NCBI GenBank assembly: GCA_021030905.1
Contig: JAGFMI010000009.1
Span: 620,001 to 684,000, forward strand
Reading direction: 5' to 3'
Length of the DNA stretch: 64,000 nt
DNA from: Pyrenula massariospora
Taxonomy: Eukaryota > Ascomycota > Eurotiomycetes > Pyrenulales > Pyrenulaceae
Positions 23,785 through 34,352 of this stretch are shown here, in pieces; the stretch's first letter is position 1; each line of letters begins with the position of its first letter. The notes under the pieces were generated by a model. It did not search any database. It saw only the letters and a program-made list of their open reading frames with translations, and was not told where the DNA came from. A program made the translations under genes and the position numbers.

Positions 23785-24135
23785 GCAGGTACTCAGTGCT
23801 TCGTCTTTATCTTTACGATTCGCCAGAGAAACTGGGACCTCGAAGTCAACGGGCCTGTCAAATCGAAATTTGCGATCTCTATGCCATTTGGCTACCAACC
23901 TTGCATTTTGGGTTATTGATCAAAAGAATTATCGACGTTAGATCGCTCAAGAGCCTGGAAGTCCGGGCCCGTAACTATGGAGCTCTTCTCTCCGCAACGC
24001 TCGCCACTTCGTAATGAGTTCAATGGCATATCATTGCTTAATAATCAACATAATTTTACTCATACCGAATCACCTCACCTCGACCGTAACATCTCGGTCC
24101 TAGTTCCCCTCGTCAAACAACCATTCACCAACCGC
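23785..24135. other. Convergent 3' flanks
   Basis: A 350-base gap between the 3' end of the plus-strand membrane protein gene and the 3' end of the minus-strand redoxin gene. No gene is seen. Confidence 0.6.
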
Positions 24136-24806
24136 TCAACGCGACCCCTCCCTCTCCAACCACGCCAAAACATCCCCCCACCCCCGATCCGGCGGAGAAA
24201 CCGGATACCACCCCCTCACCACCCTCACCACCCTCCCCTCCCTCACCGCGAGCGTCAGCCTCCTCACCACCCTGGCCCCCCTCCCACTCAAACATCAACA
24301 ACCCCACCGCATCCACAAGCCCACACCCCTCATCGCTCAACAACTCATACAGCAGCCCCAACCTCTCCCTCACCTCCCTCTGACACCCGCTGCTCTGCGT
24401 CGACAAGCCAAAGAGATGCTCCAACCCCGCGGCGCGCAGGGCGGGGAGGTTGTCCCGGAAGGAGCAGGCTTGGGGAGTGCAGCCGCGGGCGCCCGAGATG
24501 GCGTTCCAGGAGGGTGGGACGGTTTCGTGGGGTGCGGCGGTGCGAGGGTAGTAGAAGAGGATTGTTAGGCCAGGGGGAGGGTAGAGAGGGTGATTGGGTA
24601 GCTTGGGGAGCTGGTAGGGGATGGGGGGGAGCGAGGTGTTGGGGAGGTGGGCGCTGGCGTTGTCGTCGACGGGGGTGGGGAGTTCGGGGGGAAAGGTTGT
24701 GTCTGGGAGGTGGAGTATGGAGTTAGAAGATTTGCTTGCTCTTCTTGGTTGATTTGGGGATTGGGGAGGTTGTTTATCATCGGGTCTGGGGTCACTCACG
24801 GGCCAT
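24136..24806 (-). pseudogene. Redoxin (AhpC/TSA-type peroxiredoxin) gene with one-base frameshift
   Basis: Best model: a tiny first exon ATGGCCC (24806-24800), an intron GTGAGT..CCCAG, then exon 2 from 24702. The protein begins MAHTTFPPELPTPVDDN. The thioredoxin-fold core contains 'GLTILFYYPRTAAP', then 'GARGCTPQACSFRD' with the peroxidatic and nearby Cys, and 'LRAAGLEHLFGLSTQSSGCQ'. After 'LLMFEWEGG' the frame is lost at a run of six C on the + strand (24276-24281). One base fewer there would continue into a typical C-terminal redoxin strand ('VVRRLTLAVREGRVV', 'WYPVSPPDRGWGDVLAWL') ending at a TGA at 24138-24136. As sequenced the frame instead drifts into a Gly/Glu-rich tail ending at 24125. 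It is either a true inactivating indel or a homopolymer sequencing error. Family assignment is firm. Confidence 0.7.
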
Positions 24807-26354
24807 GTCGTGCGTAGGGAACGATACTCGGACATGATTGGAGAATCGTCTCGTTTGGATATGTGCTAAGATACCAGAAAAAGATCCAAACACCCTCTTC
24901 CTCCCGATGTAGCGTATTGCTCTGCCACCATGCCTCAGAAACCTCTTGGCCAACTCCAACAAGATGTAAATACGCACGCACTATGTCGTACTTTCCAGCT
25001 CGCCCCAACCGCCTCATCTCACATACTAGGCTTTCCTTCCCTGGAGCATTCTGCTCGAACACGTCCCTCTACTAAAATTTGGTCGTAAGAAATACAGCAA
25101 AAGTGCTCGTTGGAGATGGACGGAGATCGCTCAACCCCAACAACAGTTACCGCGATCCGAGATCAGAGCCATGTATGTATCTGGTCGAAATGCCCATCCG
25201 ATAACGACAGCAGCCAACAGCGTCGATCGATAGAGGACGGTAAGAAAAACTTCACCCGCTGGCAGGGTTTGTGTCAGAGCCAGAAAAGTCTGCGTCGTGC
25301 CCGGATGAAGAAGAGATTGATCCGGCAGGTACAGTACGTTTGCGTACGCTGTTGAGGCTGAGTAGCAGAAACTATAGCCAAGCCGATTAAGAGGCAGGTG
25401 CCCGCCAGGGTTAAGTATTAGGCCAGGTACGACTTCTGCCACACAGCCTGATGTCAGGTCGGCGGCAAAAAGGTCCGCCGACTATAGGTAGGTGGGGCCG
25501 AACGATACTGTCTTACACTAGCCTGGTTGGTACTAGTGAACAATGGAATTTTCTAATCGCGTCAGTTGTCGCGTCCGGACGACGACACTATGTAGACCTC
25601 TTGACACCTGCAGTGCAGCATCAGAAGCTTTGATAGAGATCACAACTCGAGAATCAGCTGAGAAACCGCAGAAAGATCACAGCTTGCCGCCGTGCTGGGT
25701 TAATCGTCAGGCACTGCAGGGGTTACCGTACCACCGCTTTCGAAGCCGCAAGGCAACCGCCTATATTAATAGTAGTTAAGGCTCAATGGCTTGTCGGCCA
25801 CCCTCATCCCCCCAGTTTCCGTTTCCCATCTTGGCAATCTCGTCACTATGTACGGAGTTGGCGAGTTCTAATTTCCTTGTGTTTTCAAATCTTGGACTAT
25901 GCGAAGTATCCTGCCGATCTCTGGACCAAGCGGTTATCCGTTGTGCACTTGATTGCGACAGCCTGAGCATTCCAACTTTCTTCGAAGGGCACTAGTGTCC
26001 GTTTTCCACCATGATCCCTGGAAATTGGCCAACTCATCTTGGTTCTGAGTGGTTGACTCCTGCAGTATGGCCACTGAAGCCGTGTGGGAGCTCGCTCCTA
26101 CAGCCGCCGGCGGCTCATCTAAAATGGGAGATAGTCCAACCTTCTTCTGCGCATGAAACAATCCCAGTATGGTTCAGGGCTTTTATGGCTAGCTTGGACT
26201 TCCTATTGTTCGGCAATGGTAGTGGCTCTATTTAGGTAAGTCGTATCCTCCATGGCTCTGAATGCCTATTTTCTTGATCTTGTTCAAAAAGATCCTTCAC
26301 TTTGCCTAGACTCCTCTCTACTTATACTTTCTCTCTTCCTCCAATCTATTCGTA
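24807..26354. other. Gene-free stretch
   Basis: About 1.5 kb between the start of the minus-strand redoxin gene and the start of a plus-strand secreted-protein gene. It must carry both promoters. Short frames on both strands lack any recognisable domain. No repeats or RNA genes were found. Confidence 0.55.
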
Positions 26355-27003
26355 ATGTCTTTCCCTTTTCTCCTTATTACCTTCCTTCTTCCTATAGTCC
26401 GTTGTGGCCCTCAATGCTATTTCCCCGACGGCTCACTTTCATCCAATGACAAACCTTGCTACAATGACCGCTCGGAGTCCTTCTGCTGCGCTATCGTCGG
26501 CTCAGCCTGCACCGACGCCAAGATCTGTCTTGGACTTCCCGAATCTGGATTCCTGCCGTACAATCGTGGCTCTTGCACCGACCGGACTTGGCAGAGCGAT
26601 GAGTGCCCGCAATTCTGCCGAGGCAGTAGGTTTCTATATCCCCTGACGCGGTCGGATTTGCTTAGATATCTTTCTAGGCACAGATCAGCCCTATACAGGC
26701 GACGGGATGAAAGAATGTCAGAATAACACGTTCTGCTGCTATCACAATGGTGGAGAAGAGTGCGATTGCTCGCAAACGCAGTACCTAGTTGAATTCTCTC
26801 AGGTTTCTGCCTTCACGACATTCTCTGGAGCAACTTCCTCTGCAACTGCAAATACTGCAGCCGCTACCGCCACTTCTCAAAAGAGCGACAAGCACTCACA
26901 TGGTCCTTCGGCGGGTCAGTGGGGTGCGATAGGTGCATGTGCCACGTTGGTCATACTAGCGATAACTATTTACACATGCCTGCAAACATGTCGAAAAGGT
27001 TGA
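26355..27003 (+). CDS. Secreted Cys-rich single-pass membrane protein
   Basis: Two exons: 26355-26625 and 26678-27003 (donor GTAGGT, acceptor CTAG), giving 198 residues. Residues 1-17 ('MSFPFLLITFLLPIVRC') are a signal peptide. The ectodomain has a regular Cys pattern: 'GPQCYFPDGS', 'KPCYNDRSESFCCAIVGSAC', 'RGSCTDRTWQSDECPQFC' and, after the splice, 'DGMKECQNNTFCCYHNGGEE'. A Ser/Thr/Ala-rich linker leads to a membrane helix near residues 170-190 ('WGAIGACATLVILAITIYTC') and a short basic tail. This matches a widespread fungal surface-protein family of unknown function. The C-terminus could extend through another intron because the present tail is only a few residues long. Confidence 0.8.
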
Positions 27004-27554
27004 AGCCATTTGTTAGACAACAGCATTGTAAGCCACCTCACAAGAGAAAGACCTATGCGTCAGGCGGTATCTTCAAAGGTACGATTTTGAGTTCCGGCGG
27101 ACTGCTTAGCTGTTTCTGATACCTGGATGGAGAAGGCTAGCAGCTTTTCGACAAGCGCCTATGGCGACAAAGTCTGACGCAAGAACAAAGTCCCTTCGAC
27201 CGAACCCAATCCAATATCTTCTAATACCCCAGGCGTTCCCAGACCATACTACGGCCGTTGCGGCAGACCGCTGCGCCAATCTCAATTCCCGCTCTACGCC
27301 GTTCAGCACCCCAGGTCAGGGCTCTCTCATCGATAAGTACCTTGCAAAATAGATTTTGCTGAAGGACGACACGATGAAGGAAAGTCGGTGGAGGAGCAGA
27401 TGGATGGGATTCCACAGCCCAGACTTCCTCGTTGGGGCGCAAGGAAAATATGACCAGACGATCTGTATAGTACTGGCAATCAGCTCTGCGGAGTATCTTG
27501 CTCTGGCTCCTGCTTCCCCTCTCCACCCTCGCAACCATCCCCCCCATCTTCCCC
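27004..27554. other. Intergenic
   Basis: Mostly 3' flank of the secreted-protein gene on the left and of the coding remnant on the right. No additional gene is supported. The right end enters a C-rich stretch on the + strand from about 27,510. Confidence 0.5.
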
Positions 27555-28063
27555 CTACTCCCCTACCGCCTCCGTCTCCGGCAAAATCCCCTCCCCCAGC
27601 CCAAACCACTGCTCCCTCGGCACCTTCGTCCCGTCCACCCCCCCTATTGCGCCATACTCCTCCCCCGCACACCCCCGTACCCTCTCCCCCAGCGCCTGTA
27701 TGACCTCCGGCGCCAACCCGACGGCGAACGGCGGTCAGTGAGCGCAGAATACTGTCGGGGCTCAGCGCGAGGCATCCGTTCGGGTCATCTTTGAGGGTGG
27801 GTGGTGAGGATGGTTGTGAGGGTTTGTTGGGCGGAGGGTTTCTACTTCGGCGGAGGCGGGGAAGGGAAATGTGGGTGATTGTGGATTGTTTTAGTTGGTG
27901 GTGGTGGTTGTGGGGGTTTGGGGAATGTCGACGGCGGGGTGGTGAGGCATGGCTGATTTTTCCGTGGGGTCAAAGAGGAGGTCCGGCTGGTCGGTTTGCT
28001 TGAGCGTTGGATTTCGTTAGAGATTGGTAGGTATGGGCGGAAGGAGATGTCATGGAGCGTCAT
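27555..28063 (-). pseudogene. Coding remnant broken by several frame changes, unknown family
   Basis: The minus strand carries protein-like segments in different frames that fit end to end: 'MTLHDISFRPYLPISNEIQ' (start 28063), 'LKQTDQPDLLFDPTEKSAMP', 'DDPNGCLALSPDSILRSLT' and a clean C-terminal stretch. That stretch contains 'PPFAVGLAPEVIQALGERVR' and 'GTKVPREQWFGLGEGILPET' and stops at 27555. At least three frame changes separate them and no convincing introns explain all of these. Homopolymer runs are common here, so indels (natural or from sequencing) are likely. I do not recognise the family. The same C-to-G third-position switch seen in neighbouring genes supports past coding function. 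Confidence 0.5.
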
Positions 28064-28757
28064 AGAGGGGGAGAGAAGCTTGACAGGTAGCCTGTCAATT
28101 TGGTCTTTTGGTAACACCGGCGGGCGCCAGCTCGTAATTTGCACTAGCTGTGCGTTTCGTGACTCTGGATTCTTTTTTGCTAGATGCTAGTATCTATGGG
28201 TGGACCGGAGAGGCTGGTGGCAGGTAAGTGCTTGCTCCTGTCTTGCAAGCAATCAAATTTCAATGTGCGTTGGCAGCGATGACTGTCATTTGCAATGTAT
28301 CACTCTACAAATATGCTGCGTTCCTCGAGCGAGCTTGATTTTCAATCTGCAGTGACCGTCTTTTGTGACAAATAGTCGCTTCCAGAAGCGGTGATTGGAG
28401 TGGCAATTGACGTTGTGCTTCCATGCTCGTCATACATACCCCTTCAGGCTCATTGACGCATCTCTATTTGGAATGTGTATTACCAGGTTTCCTTGCCTAC
28501 ATGCGTGTACGAGACTGATGGCTTTTCTTCTCTTAATGCTTCGATAGGACGATATCAGCGAGTTGCAATGTCTCAAACAAGCGGCAAAATGCGCTTGAAA
28601 GCATGATTATTTATATTTCTGTAACCTCCAGATTGAAAGCGCAAGAGCAATTGAAAGATATATAGTACGACTCACCTTCTTTTCATCAAGGCTCTTAGCC
28701 TCAACCGTATTCTAATAATTCTATTCACACTTGCGGCATTGAGCCAGATCATCCACC
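28064..28757. other. Divergent intergenic region
   Basis: About 700 bases between a minus-strand start and a plus-strand start, so promoter DNA. 'gatatatagta' near 28657-28667, about 90 bases upstream of the next ATG, is a TATA-like element. Nothing else was seen. Confidence 0.5.
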
Positions 28758-29433
28758 ATGGCAGCAGAGTCACTCTCCTACCTTCTTGTTTTTTCTTTCC
28801 TCATTGCTCCTTCGTCGGTAAGTCTATCTCCCCAGCCTTTTTAAATCGAACGAAGCTATTTTAATAGGTTCCCGGCAGGTCCTATGCAAACTAGCAACCT
28901 TCCAGGGTGACTCTGTAAACCGCTACGTTCCCGGTCCAGTGCCTGATATCATCTCTGACATGGACTGGGACGCCAAAGGCGCGCTCAGCATGGGTGCCGA
29001 CGGCGTCCTCCGCAGCTTCGCCGGCAACCTTTCCGTCCTCGACTACCGCCAGCTTGACCCAGACCAAATCACTGCCTTTGCGGAAGGCCAGCTCGCACAG
29101 TGGGAAGACCACAGTGACAGAGCCGTGGTGGAGTTGGTCCGAACTCTGGCGAACTCTCCCGTCGACGGGCGTATGGTCACTGACAAGGCCCTGCTTCTTG
29201 ATCCGGAGGAAAAGCCAGATCTTGGTCAGTCAGACGAGGTGTCCGACCAGTCCTCAACACCTTCAGTGATGGACGTCCGTGGTAGCATTGTTGCCCGAAG
29301 CAAGAAATGCATCGGTCTGTCCTGTCGCAGCTCAACATTCTGCAACAAATATGGATGCGCAAAGTGTGTACATTGGACCCGATCCGTGGGTACTTGCGTG
29401 ATTACGGCAAGATTGGGGCCAGATCCCAAGTGA
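28758..29433 (+). CDS. Small secreted protein with C-terminal Cys-rich motif
   Basis: Two exons: 28758-28817 and 28879-29433 (GTAAGT..GCAG), giving 204 residues. The acceptor at 28878 is chosen because the earlier AG at 28867 leads to an in-frame stop. Exon 1 encodes the signal peptide 'MAAESLSYLLVFSFLIAPSS'. The mature protein is mostly acidic, with 'VPGPVPDIISDMDWDAKGAL' near its start. It ends in a compact Cys motif: 'KKCIGLSCRSSTFCNKYGC', then 'AKC' and 'GTCV' (six cysteines in about 35 residues). This layout recurs in fungal secreted proteins and candidate effectors. There is no known enzymatic domain. Confidence 0.75.
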
Positions 29434-30545
29434 TGAGGAAATTAGCAACGTCTTTTGCGGGATGATATGTTCCCAAGGATACATGTTTTCGCCGGTGTGA
29501 GCTATCTCTTAGTCGTAGCTGCCTCTATTCACGGATTTCGGGTTCTTATGCACTCATGACCTCATATGTATCCAAGGGCCGTAAGTCTGAGTACATTAAT
29601 ATCACTTATGCTGCTGTCAATGTCGAGGCTCTTCTATTGATATAAGAGCCGCTATGCCAACCGTACTTGGTTAGCCCCACAGAGAATCTTGATGCTACAT
29701 TCTCTGTAGCTATTGAAGGGCAAAGCGGAAGGACCTTCCAGACTTCTATCAGAAAGCTGACTACTGCTCTAGCTTAGGCAGCGTGTGCTCTGCCGACTAT
29801 TGTCGCGTTAGGTTTGTTCGCCATGGTTTTGAATATTACACTTCTGAACATGTTAACGGATGATGACCACTACGTTGGCTGTGGCAACAGTCGTTAACGT
29901 AGTAATGGTAACGAACGATGTGCATGAATGTTAGGACACTGAGCTCTGAAGTCATTTTGATTTCAAAGGAAAAATCTCTTTGTCATCAACCGCCTAACAA
30001 GGTTAAATAAAAGTCAGTTGACTAGGTATACAGCGCGGGTCTCGGCTCCTTTAAGGGCCGAAGCTGGTGGCCAAAAAGTTTGCAGTCGAGGCTGGGTAAT
30101 AGGTTTTATAACCATTTTGATTAGGAAGCAAGGACCTATCAACACTAAAGATGGGATCGGCCACGACTTTGAGTGCTAAATCTCGACAGCCAGGACGGGT
30201 TTAGCAAGGATGTCTTATCTCCGACCTCCCAATTATTTGCAGTGTTCCGCTCACTTCCTCCGCCGTAGCCCTCCGTCCACCATCCGCCGACCCTCCGTTG
30301 ACCCTCCGTTGACCCTCCATTCCTTTTTCCAATTGACAAAGCGACAGCGGAGATGCAGAATTCCGGCCCGTCCTCACATTTAACGAAGAGAGCAATGGAT
30401 ACAAAAGGGACGCACACCGCCAGCAACAATGTCTGCATCCACAAAGTCCAGCCATCAGTCTTCCATCTTCCTCACAAGCTAGACCCAAGATCCCAACTGC
30501 CCAGAACCTAGCAATCCCACAACCAACCCCAATCCCAACCCCATA
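29434..30545. other. Gene-free stretch
   Basis: About 1.1 kb with no supported gene. The right part is the promoter of the epimerase gene and contains 'gaccctccgttgaccctccg' direct repeats at about 30288-30312. Confidence 0.5.
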
Positions 30546-31439
30546 ATGCGCGTCTTTGTCACCGGAGCCTCCGGCTTCATCGGCCGTGCCGTCATCCAGG
30601 AGCTCCTCGCCCACAACCACACCGTCCTCGGCCTCTCCCGCACCCCCGCCTCCACCTCAACCATTACCTCCCTCGGCGCCGAGCCCCTACAGGGCTCCCT
30701 CGAAGACCTCACCAGCCTCCGCCGCGGCGCCTCCGCCGCCGACGGCGTCATCCACCTCGGCTTCGTGCACGACTTCAGCGACCTCCCGCGCGCCATCGCC
30801 ACCGACCGGGCCGCGATCGAGGCCATGGGCGCCGCGATGGCGGGCACGGGCAAGCCGCTCGTCATCGCCAGCGGGACGATGATGCTCCCCAAGGGAGTCC
30901 TGGCCACGGAGGACGCGGCGCCGGAGATGGGGAATGTGTTTGCCGAGCGGGCGAGGGCGGCGGAGGTGGTGTATCAGCTTTCGAGGGAGGAGGGGGTGAG
31001 GGGGGTGGTGATGCGGCTGCCTCCTACCGTTCACGGGAAGGAGGATAGAGGGTTTGTTTCCATGTTTATCAATTGGGCAAAGGAGAAAGGCGTTGCCTTG
31101 TATGTTGGCGATGGGAGCGCTAGGTGGCCGGCAGTTCATCGCGTGGATTCGGCGGTGCTGTTTCGGCTTGCGCTGGAGAAGGGCGTAGCTGGAAAGACGT
31201 ACCATGCCGTTGCGGAGGAGGGGGTTCCGATGAAGGAGATTATGGGGGTTGTGGGGAGAAGGGTGAAGGTGCCGGTTGAGGGGAGGAGTGCGGAGGATGT
31301 GGCGAAGGAGATTGGGCTCTTTGGGTTTGCGGTTGGAGCGGATAATCCTACGAGCAGTGTGAAGACGAGGGAGGAGCTTGGGTGGGAGATTACGCAGAAG
31401 GGGCTGTTGGAGGATATGGAGGAGAGTTACTTTGACTAA
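30546..31439 (+). CDS. NAD(P)-dependent epimerase/dehydratase (extended SDR)
   Basis: Single exon, 297 residues. The N-terminus has the Rossmann motif 'VFVTGASGFIG' (GxxGxxG, residues 7-13) and 'LGAEPLQGSLEDL' with the acidic residue typical after beta-3. The usual YxxxK is not clear: 'AERARAAEVVYQLSREEG' occupies that region, so catalysis may be atypical. 'GVVMRLPPTVHGKEDRGFVS' and 'RWPAVHRVDSAVLFRLAL' are substrate-side motifs found in fungal SDRs of the nucleoside-sugar epimerase-like group. The substrate is unknown. It lies 1.25 kb outside the cluster regulator, so it is probably not part of the cluster. Codons are almost all C-ending up to about codon 90, then mostly G/T-ending, a sharp switch at about 30,815. 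Confidence 0.85.
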   Translation: MRVFVTGASGFIGRAVIQELLAHNHTVLGLSRTPASTSTITSLGAEPLQGSLEDLTSLRRGASAADGVIHLGFVHDFSDLPRAIATDRAAIEAMGAAMAGTGKPLVIASGTMMLPKGVLATEDAAPEMGNVFAERARAAEVVYQLSREEGVRGVVMRLPPTVHGKEDRGFVSMFINWAKEKGVALYVGDGSARWPAVHRVDSAVLFRLALEKGVAGKTYHAVAEEGVPMKEIMGVVGRRVKVPVEGRSAEDVAKEIGLFGFAVGADNPTSSVKTREELGWEITQKGLLEDMEESYFD

Positions 31440-32690
31440 GGTGGGGTCGGAAATATTCATTTCTCAGTGATGTTCTACAAAAGATCCCACGATACTGTCC
31501 TTCAGCTATTAACAGTGAGGTAGCCCTACGACCACTATAGTGTAATGATATACCTAGGTAGATACTTTGCTCCCTCATGAGGCTAGAAATCGGAAGACTT
31601 GGCGCACTCTCTTAAGTAGTTAAGTAGCACCTGGAGCACGACCGGTATGTGATACACTGTCAAGAGATGGATAGGCTGCGACTTCTGATGAAACGGCGCC
31701 AAGCTGCGAACATGTAGCGAATGCTTTAGCCAGTCTCGAGCTAGTCCTGAAGTCAGTCTCACGGCAGCGTTGGGAGCGACTGTAGGTCTAGGACTTGGAC
31801 ACGATTATGATTGAGCCGTAGTGAAGTGAAAATAAGGAAGTGCGGGAAGAAAATGGACTGGTTGAGGATCCTCACGATGACTATTTCTAGTTCTTATGCG
31901 GTCGATCCGCTAAAGTACGTGACTACGCACAGAGTCCGGCACGGGCCTGGCCATCCGCTACGGAATCGATGCTATTTAGTCACTCACGCCAACGATTACT
32001 ACTAGTACTGCAGTCATCGCGAAGTTTACTGGGTGCGGTGATCCAATATTTTCTTTTGGTTGTACTGCTTCGATCGCGTGGTGTGACACACCATGAGCTT
32101 CACACCATCAAGTTCAAAACTGGACACCTTTCGTGATGTTTGTGTAAGTGGCGGCAACTATTTCTTTTGTTGCGGCACGCTCAATATGGTGTGATCGTCT
32201 CTAGTCATGCGAGATCGTCGACGGATATGACTCAACCCTTAGATTTATTCTGTTCGTCACAATTCATTATTACACTCTGTTACTATCAGCATCGGGTTGA
32301 GGCTCCCCAGAGAGTAGGAGGCGCATCGATGCCAGAACAATCGTTGATCCGGCAATTTCATACTTATGGTCCTCATGACAACATGACCATACCATCGTCA
32401 CGGCAGACCAACACTTTGCGGAACTTCGATCTCCCGGCATATCCACTTCCTCCTTGTCTCCGTAATTTGTTCTGATAGCTCTCCAGCCTCTCTTTTCATT
32501 GCTCTTGATTACAGTACAACAAAGCTAAATCGAGCCATGCTAATCACTGTGTTGCTTTCTTATTGATAGCTCCAAGAGGTATTTGAATGATAGGGAATAG
32601 ATTAAATTTTGTTCTTGTATCTCATGAAGCCTCCTTGCCGTAAGCAGGGCCCAGTTATCCATCCTTCATTGCCGATAAGAATTTCAAGTT
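31440..32690. other. Gene-free stretch at the left border of the biosynthetic cluster
   Basis: About 1.25 kb between convergent 3' ends. Frames are short and unsupported. It marks a composition change from the GC-rich epimerase gene to the AT-richer cluster. Confidence 0.5.
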
Positions 32691-34352
32691 TCAAGGATAT
32701 CCGTACCTTCGGAATCCGTTCCTCAACTCCTCCAGGTCTTTCCTCGCCCTAGCCAGGCGTTGCTGCTCGGCCTCCACCATCACGGTCTGAACCAGGAGGA
32801 GTGTGTTTTCGCTTCTATCTAGCAGGCCGCTTATGGAGCTCTCTGCCCTGTGGTTGTTGATATGATTCTCCACATTTGTATCGCACGCAGAAGCTTCCCG
32901 TGGTGCTCCCACCCGGAATGCGTTAGGTAAACCCAATGCACCTTCGATCTCGCCAAGGTGGTAGGTGCAGACCTGCACCAGGAGATGGAGGTGGAAGCGC
33001 GGGTGAAGCGAGAGCGGGCGGCTAGCGATGGAGAAAGGCAATAGACTTTGATGAGGGTTGGTTCTGGATGAAGATCTTGTGATGTTCGGGGGTGTTGTCA
33101 GCTGCGACAGCGTTTCTTGCAGGTAAGGTAGAGATCTTTGAATATTTATGTATAGATTGTGGTGGAGGTCAATGAGGCGGAGATAACAGACAAGGAGCTG
33201 GAGCGTGGTCGCCACATCGGTGACAAGCGGACAGGCTGGTGGTAGCGACTGCGGACCAGCTTGGAGCGGTAATGGGGGAGAGTCATGCAAGTTCGCCAAG
33301 CTATTTGATCGTTGTAGACACTGTCTTGTTTCCGTGGAGGACTCTCCGAGTAGTTCTCCTCCAGTGCTTTGAACTGGATTTTTAGACTGGAGCATAGACA
33401 CTAAAATATTCAAGAACATGATGGATCGTTCCAGTACACTCGTAGCCCGTTGCTCAAGTTCATGGAAAGTTGAATCTACTCCTCTACCTTGCAGAGACTC
33501 GCAGGAACCTGCTTGAGAGTCGTCGTGCATGGAGAATATCCCACTCAGCTCAGAAAGCTGCTGTATACAGTTCTCAGATATACGGCTCATTGCGACACTC
33601 GACTCAGCTGTTGGAATTTCCGATTCAACCGCTCTTGTTGAAGGAGGAGTACGTATAGTCTGGCAGTATTCGAATCTGTCGTGCCTTGAAGAGCTGTCAT
33701 TACGCTCCAACTGTTCGTTTAGGCATTGCTGAGACGGACTTTGACAGTATGGTTCCATTTCAGTTGCGGGAACAATCTCGTCCCATGACCTAACGCATTC
33801 TTCCAGGCTGCTGGGTTCGGTCTCAGTGCCCGTTGCATAGATTGGATGCAAAGCCCACGGCGCAAAGGTCGTCGAAGTCGTATTTGAGTTTGTGCTGCAG
33901 TTTGCATCTGAGGTAGGGCTAGAATTTAAACCACTCCCTGGTATTGATCTTGGTGCAAAAGATGTTGAGGTTCCGTGACAATCGAAACTATCAAAGATCG
34001 GGCCCCTTTGACGTTGAGATTCTGATGCTTCTTGGTGCGACGCTTCATCCCATCCGACCATATTGGCATCATCTGCCGACGCCGACGGCTGTCCCACCGC
34101 ACTTTCAGAGGACCGGCTGCGGAAATTTGGGTTTGAAGGGACAGTATCATTGCTTCTTATCTTCGCCGTTGGACGTCCCGGCTTCTGCGGGGCGCTGTAA
34201 TTGCACTCGGCGTTTGCTGTGCGACATCGGTTGCATTTTCCAGGCCATTTGACTGCCACACATCGCATCTTCTGTCCATGGCATCTGTCGCACGCAGCTC
34301 TTTTTGTCAATGTCTGAACGTTGGTATTGAATTCGAAGCTGAGCGGTGGCAT
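32691..34352 (-). CDS. Zn2Cys6 transcription factor, probable cluster regulator
   Basis: Single exon, 553 residues from the ATG at 34352; the frame is open upstream but without an earlier ATG. The binuclear zinc cluster is at residues 21-50 with spacing C-x2-C-x6-C-x8-C-x2-C-x6-C ('CDRCHGQKMRC', 'KCNRCRTANAEC'), followed by a basic linker 'QKPGRPTAKIRSND'. The middle is Ser/Thr/Gln-rich. The C-terminal third is helical ('ATTLQLLVCYLRLIDLHHNL', 'FHLHLLVQVCTYHLGEIEGA') like the regulatory domain of AflR-type regulators. It shares a 1.1-kb divergent promoter with the aldo-keto reductase gene. By position and type it most likely activates this cluster; the target site is not known. The DNA-binding call is firm, the pathway role is inference. 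Confidence 0.9.
   Translation of the reverse strand: MPPLSFEFNTNVQTLTKRAACDRCHGQKMRCVAVKWPGKCNRCRTANAECNYSAPQKPGRPTAKIRSNDTVPSNPNFRSRSSESAVGQPSASADDANMVGWDEASHQEASESQRQRGPIFDSFDCHGTSTSFAPRSIPGSGLNSSPTSDANCSTNSNTTSTTFAPWALHPIYATGTETEPSSLEECVRSWDEIVPATEMEPYCQSPSQQCLNEQLERNDSSSRHDRFEYCQTIRTPPSTRAVESEIPTAESSVAMSRISENCIQQLSELSGIFSMHDDSQAGSCESLQGRGVDSTFHELEQRATSVLERSIMFLNILVSMLQSKNPVQSTGGELLGESSTETRQCLQRSNSLANLHDSPPLPLQAGPQSLPPACPLVTDVATTLQLLVCYLRLIDLHHNLYINIQRSLPYLQETLSQLTTPPNITRSSSRTNPHQSLLPFSIASRPLSLHPRFHLHLLVQVCTYHLGEIEGALGLPNAFRVGAPREASACDTNVENHINNHRAESSISGLLDRSENTLLLVQTVMVEAEQQRLARARKDLEELRNGFRRYGYP

Noticed and set aside
24796-25062. Minus-strand reading frame of 88 codons just upstream of the redoxin gene
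   Set aside because: It lacks an ATG near its beginning, is out of frame with the redoxin start and resembles no domain. It is better explained as 5' flank.
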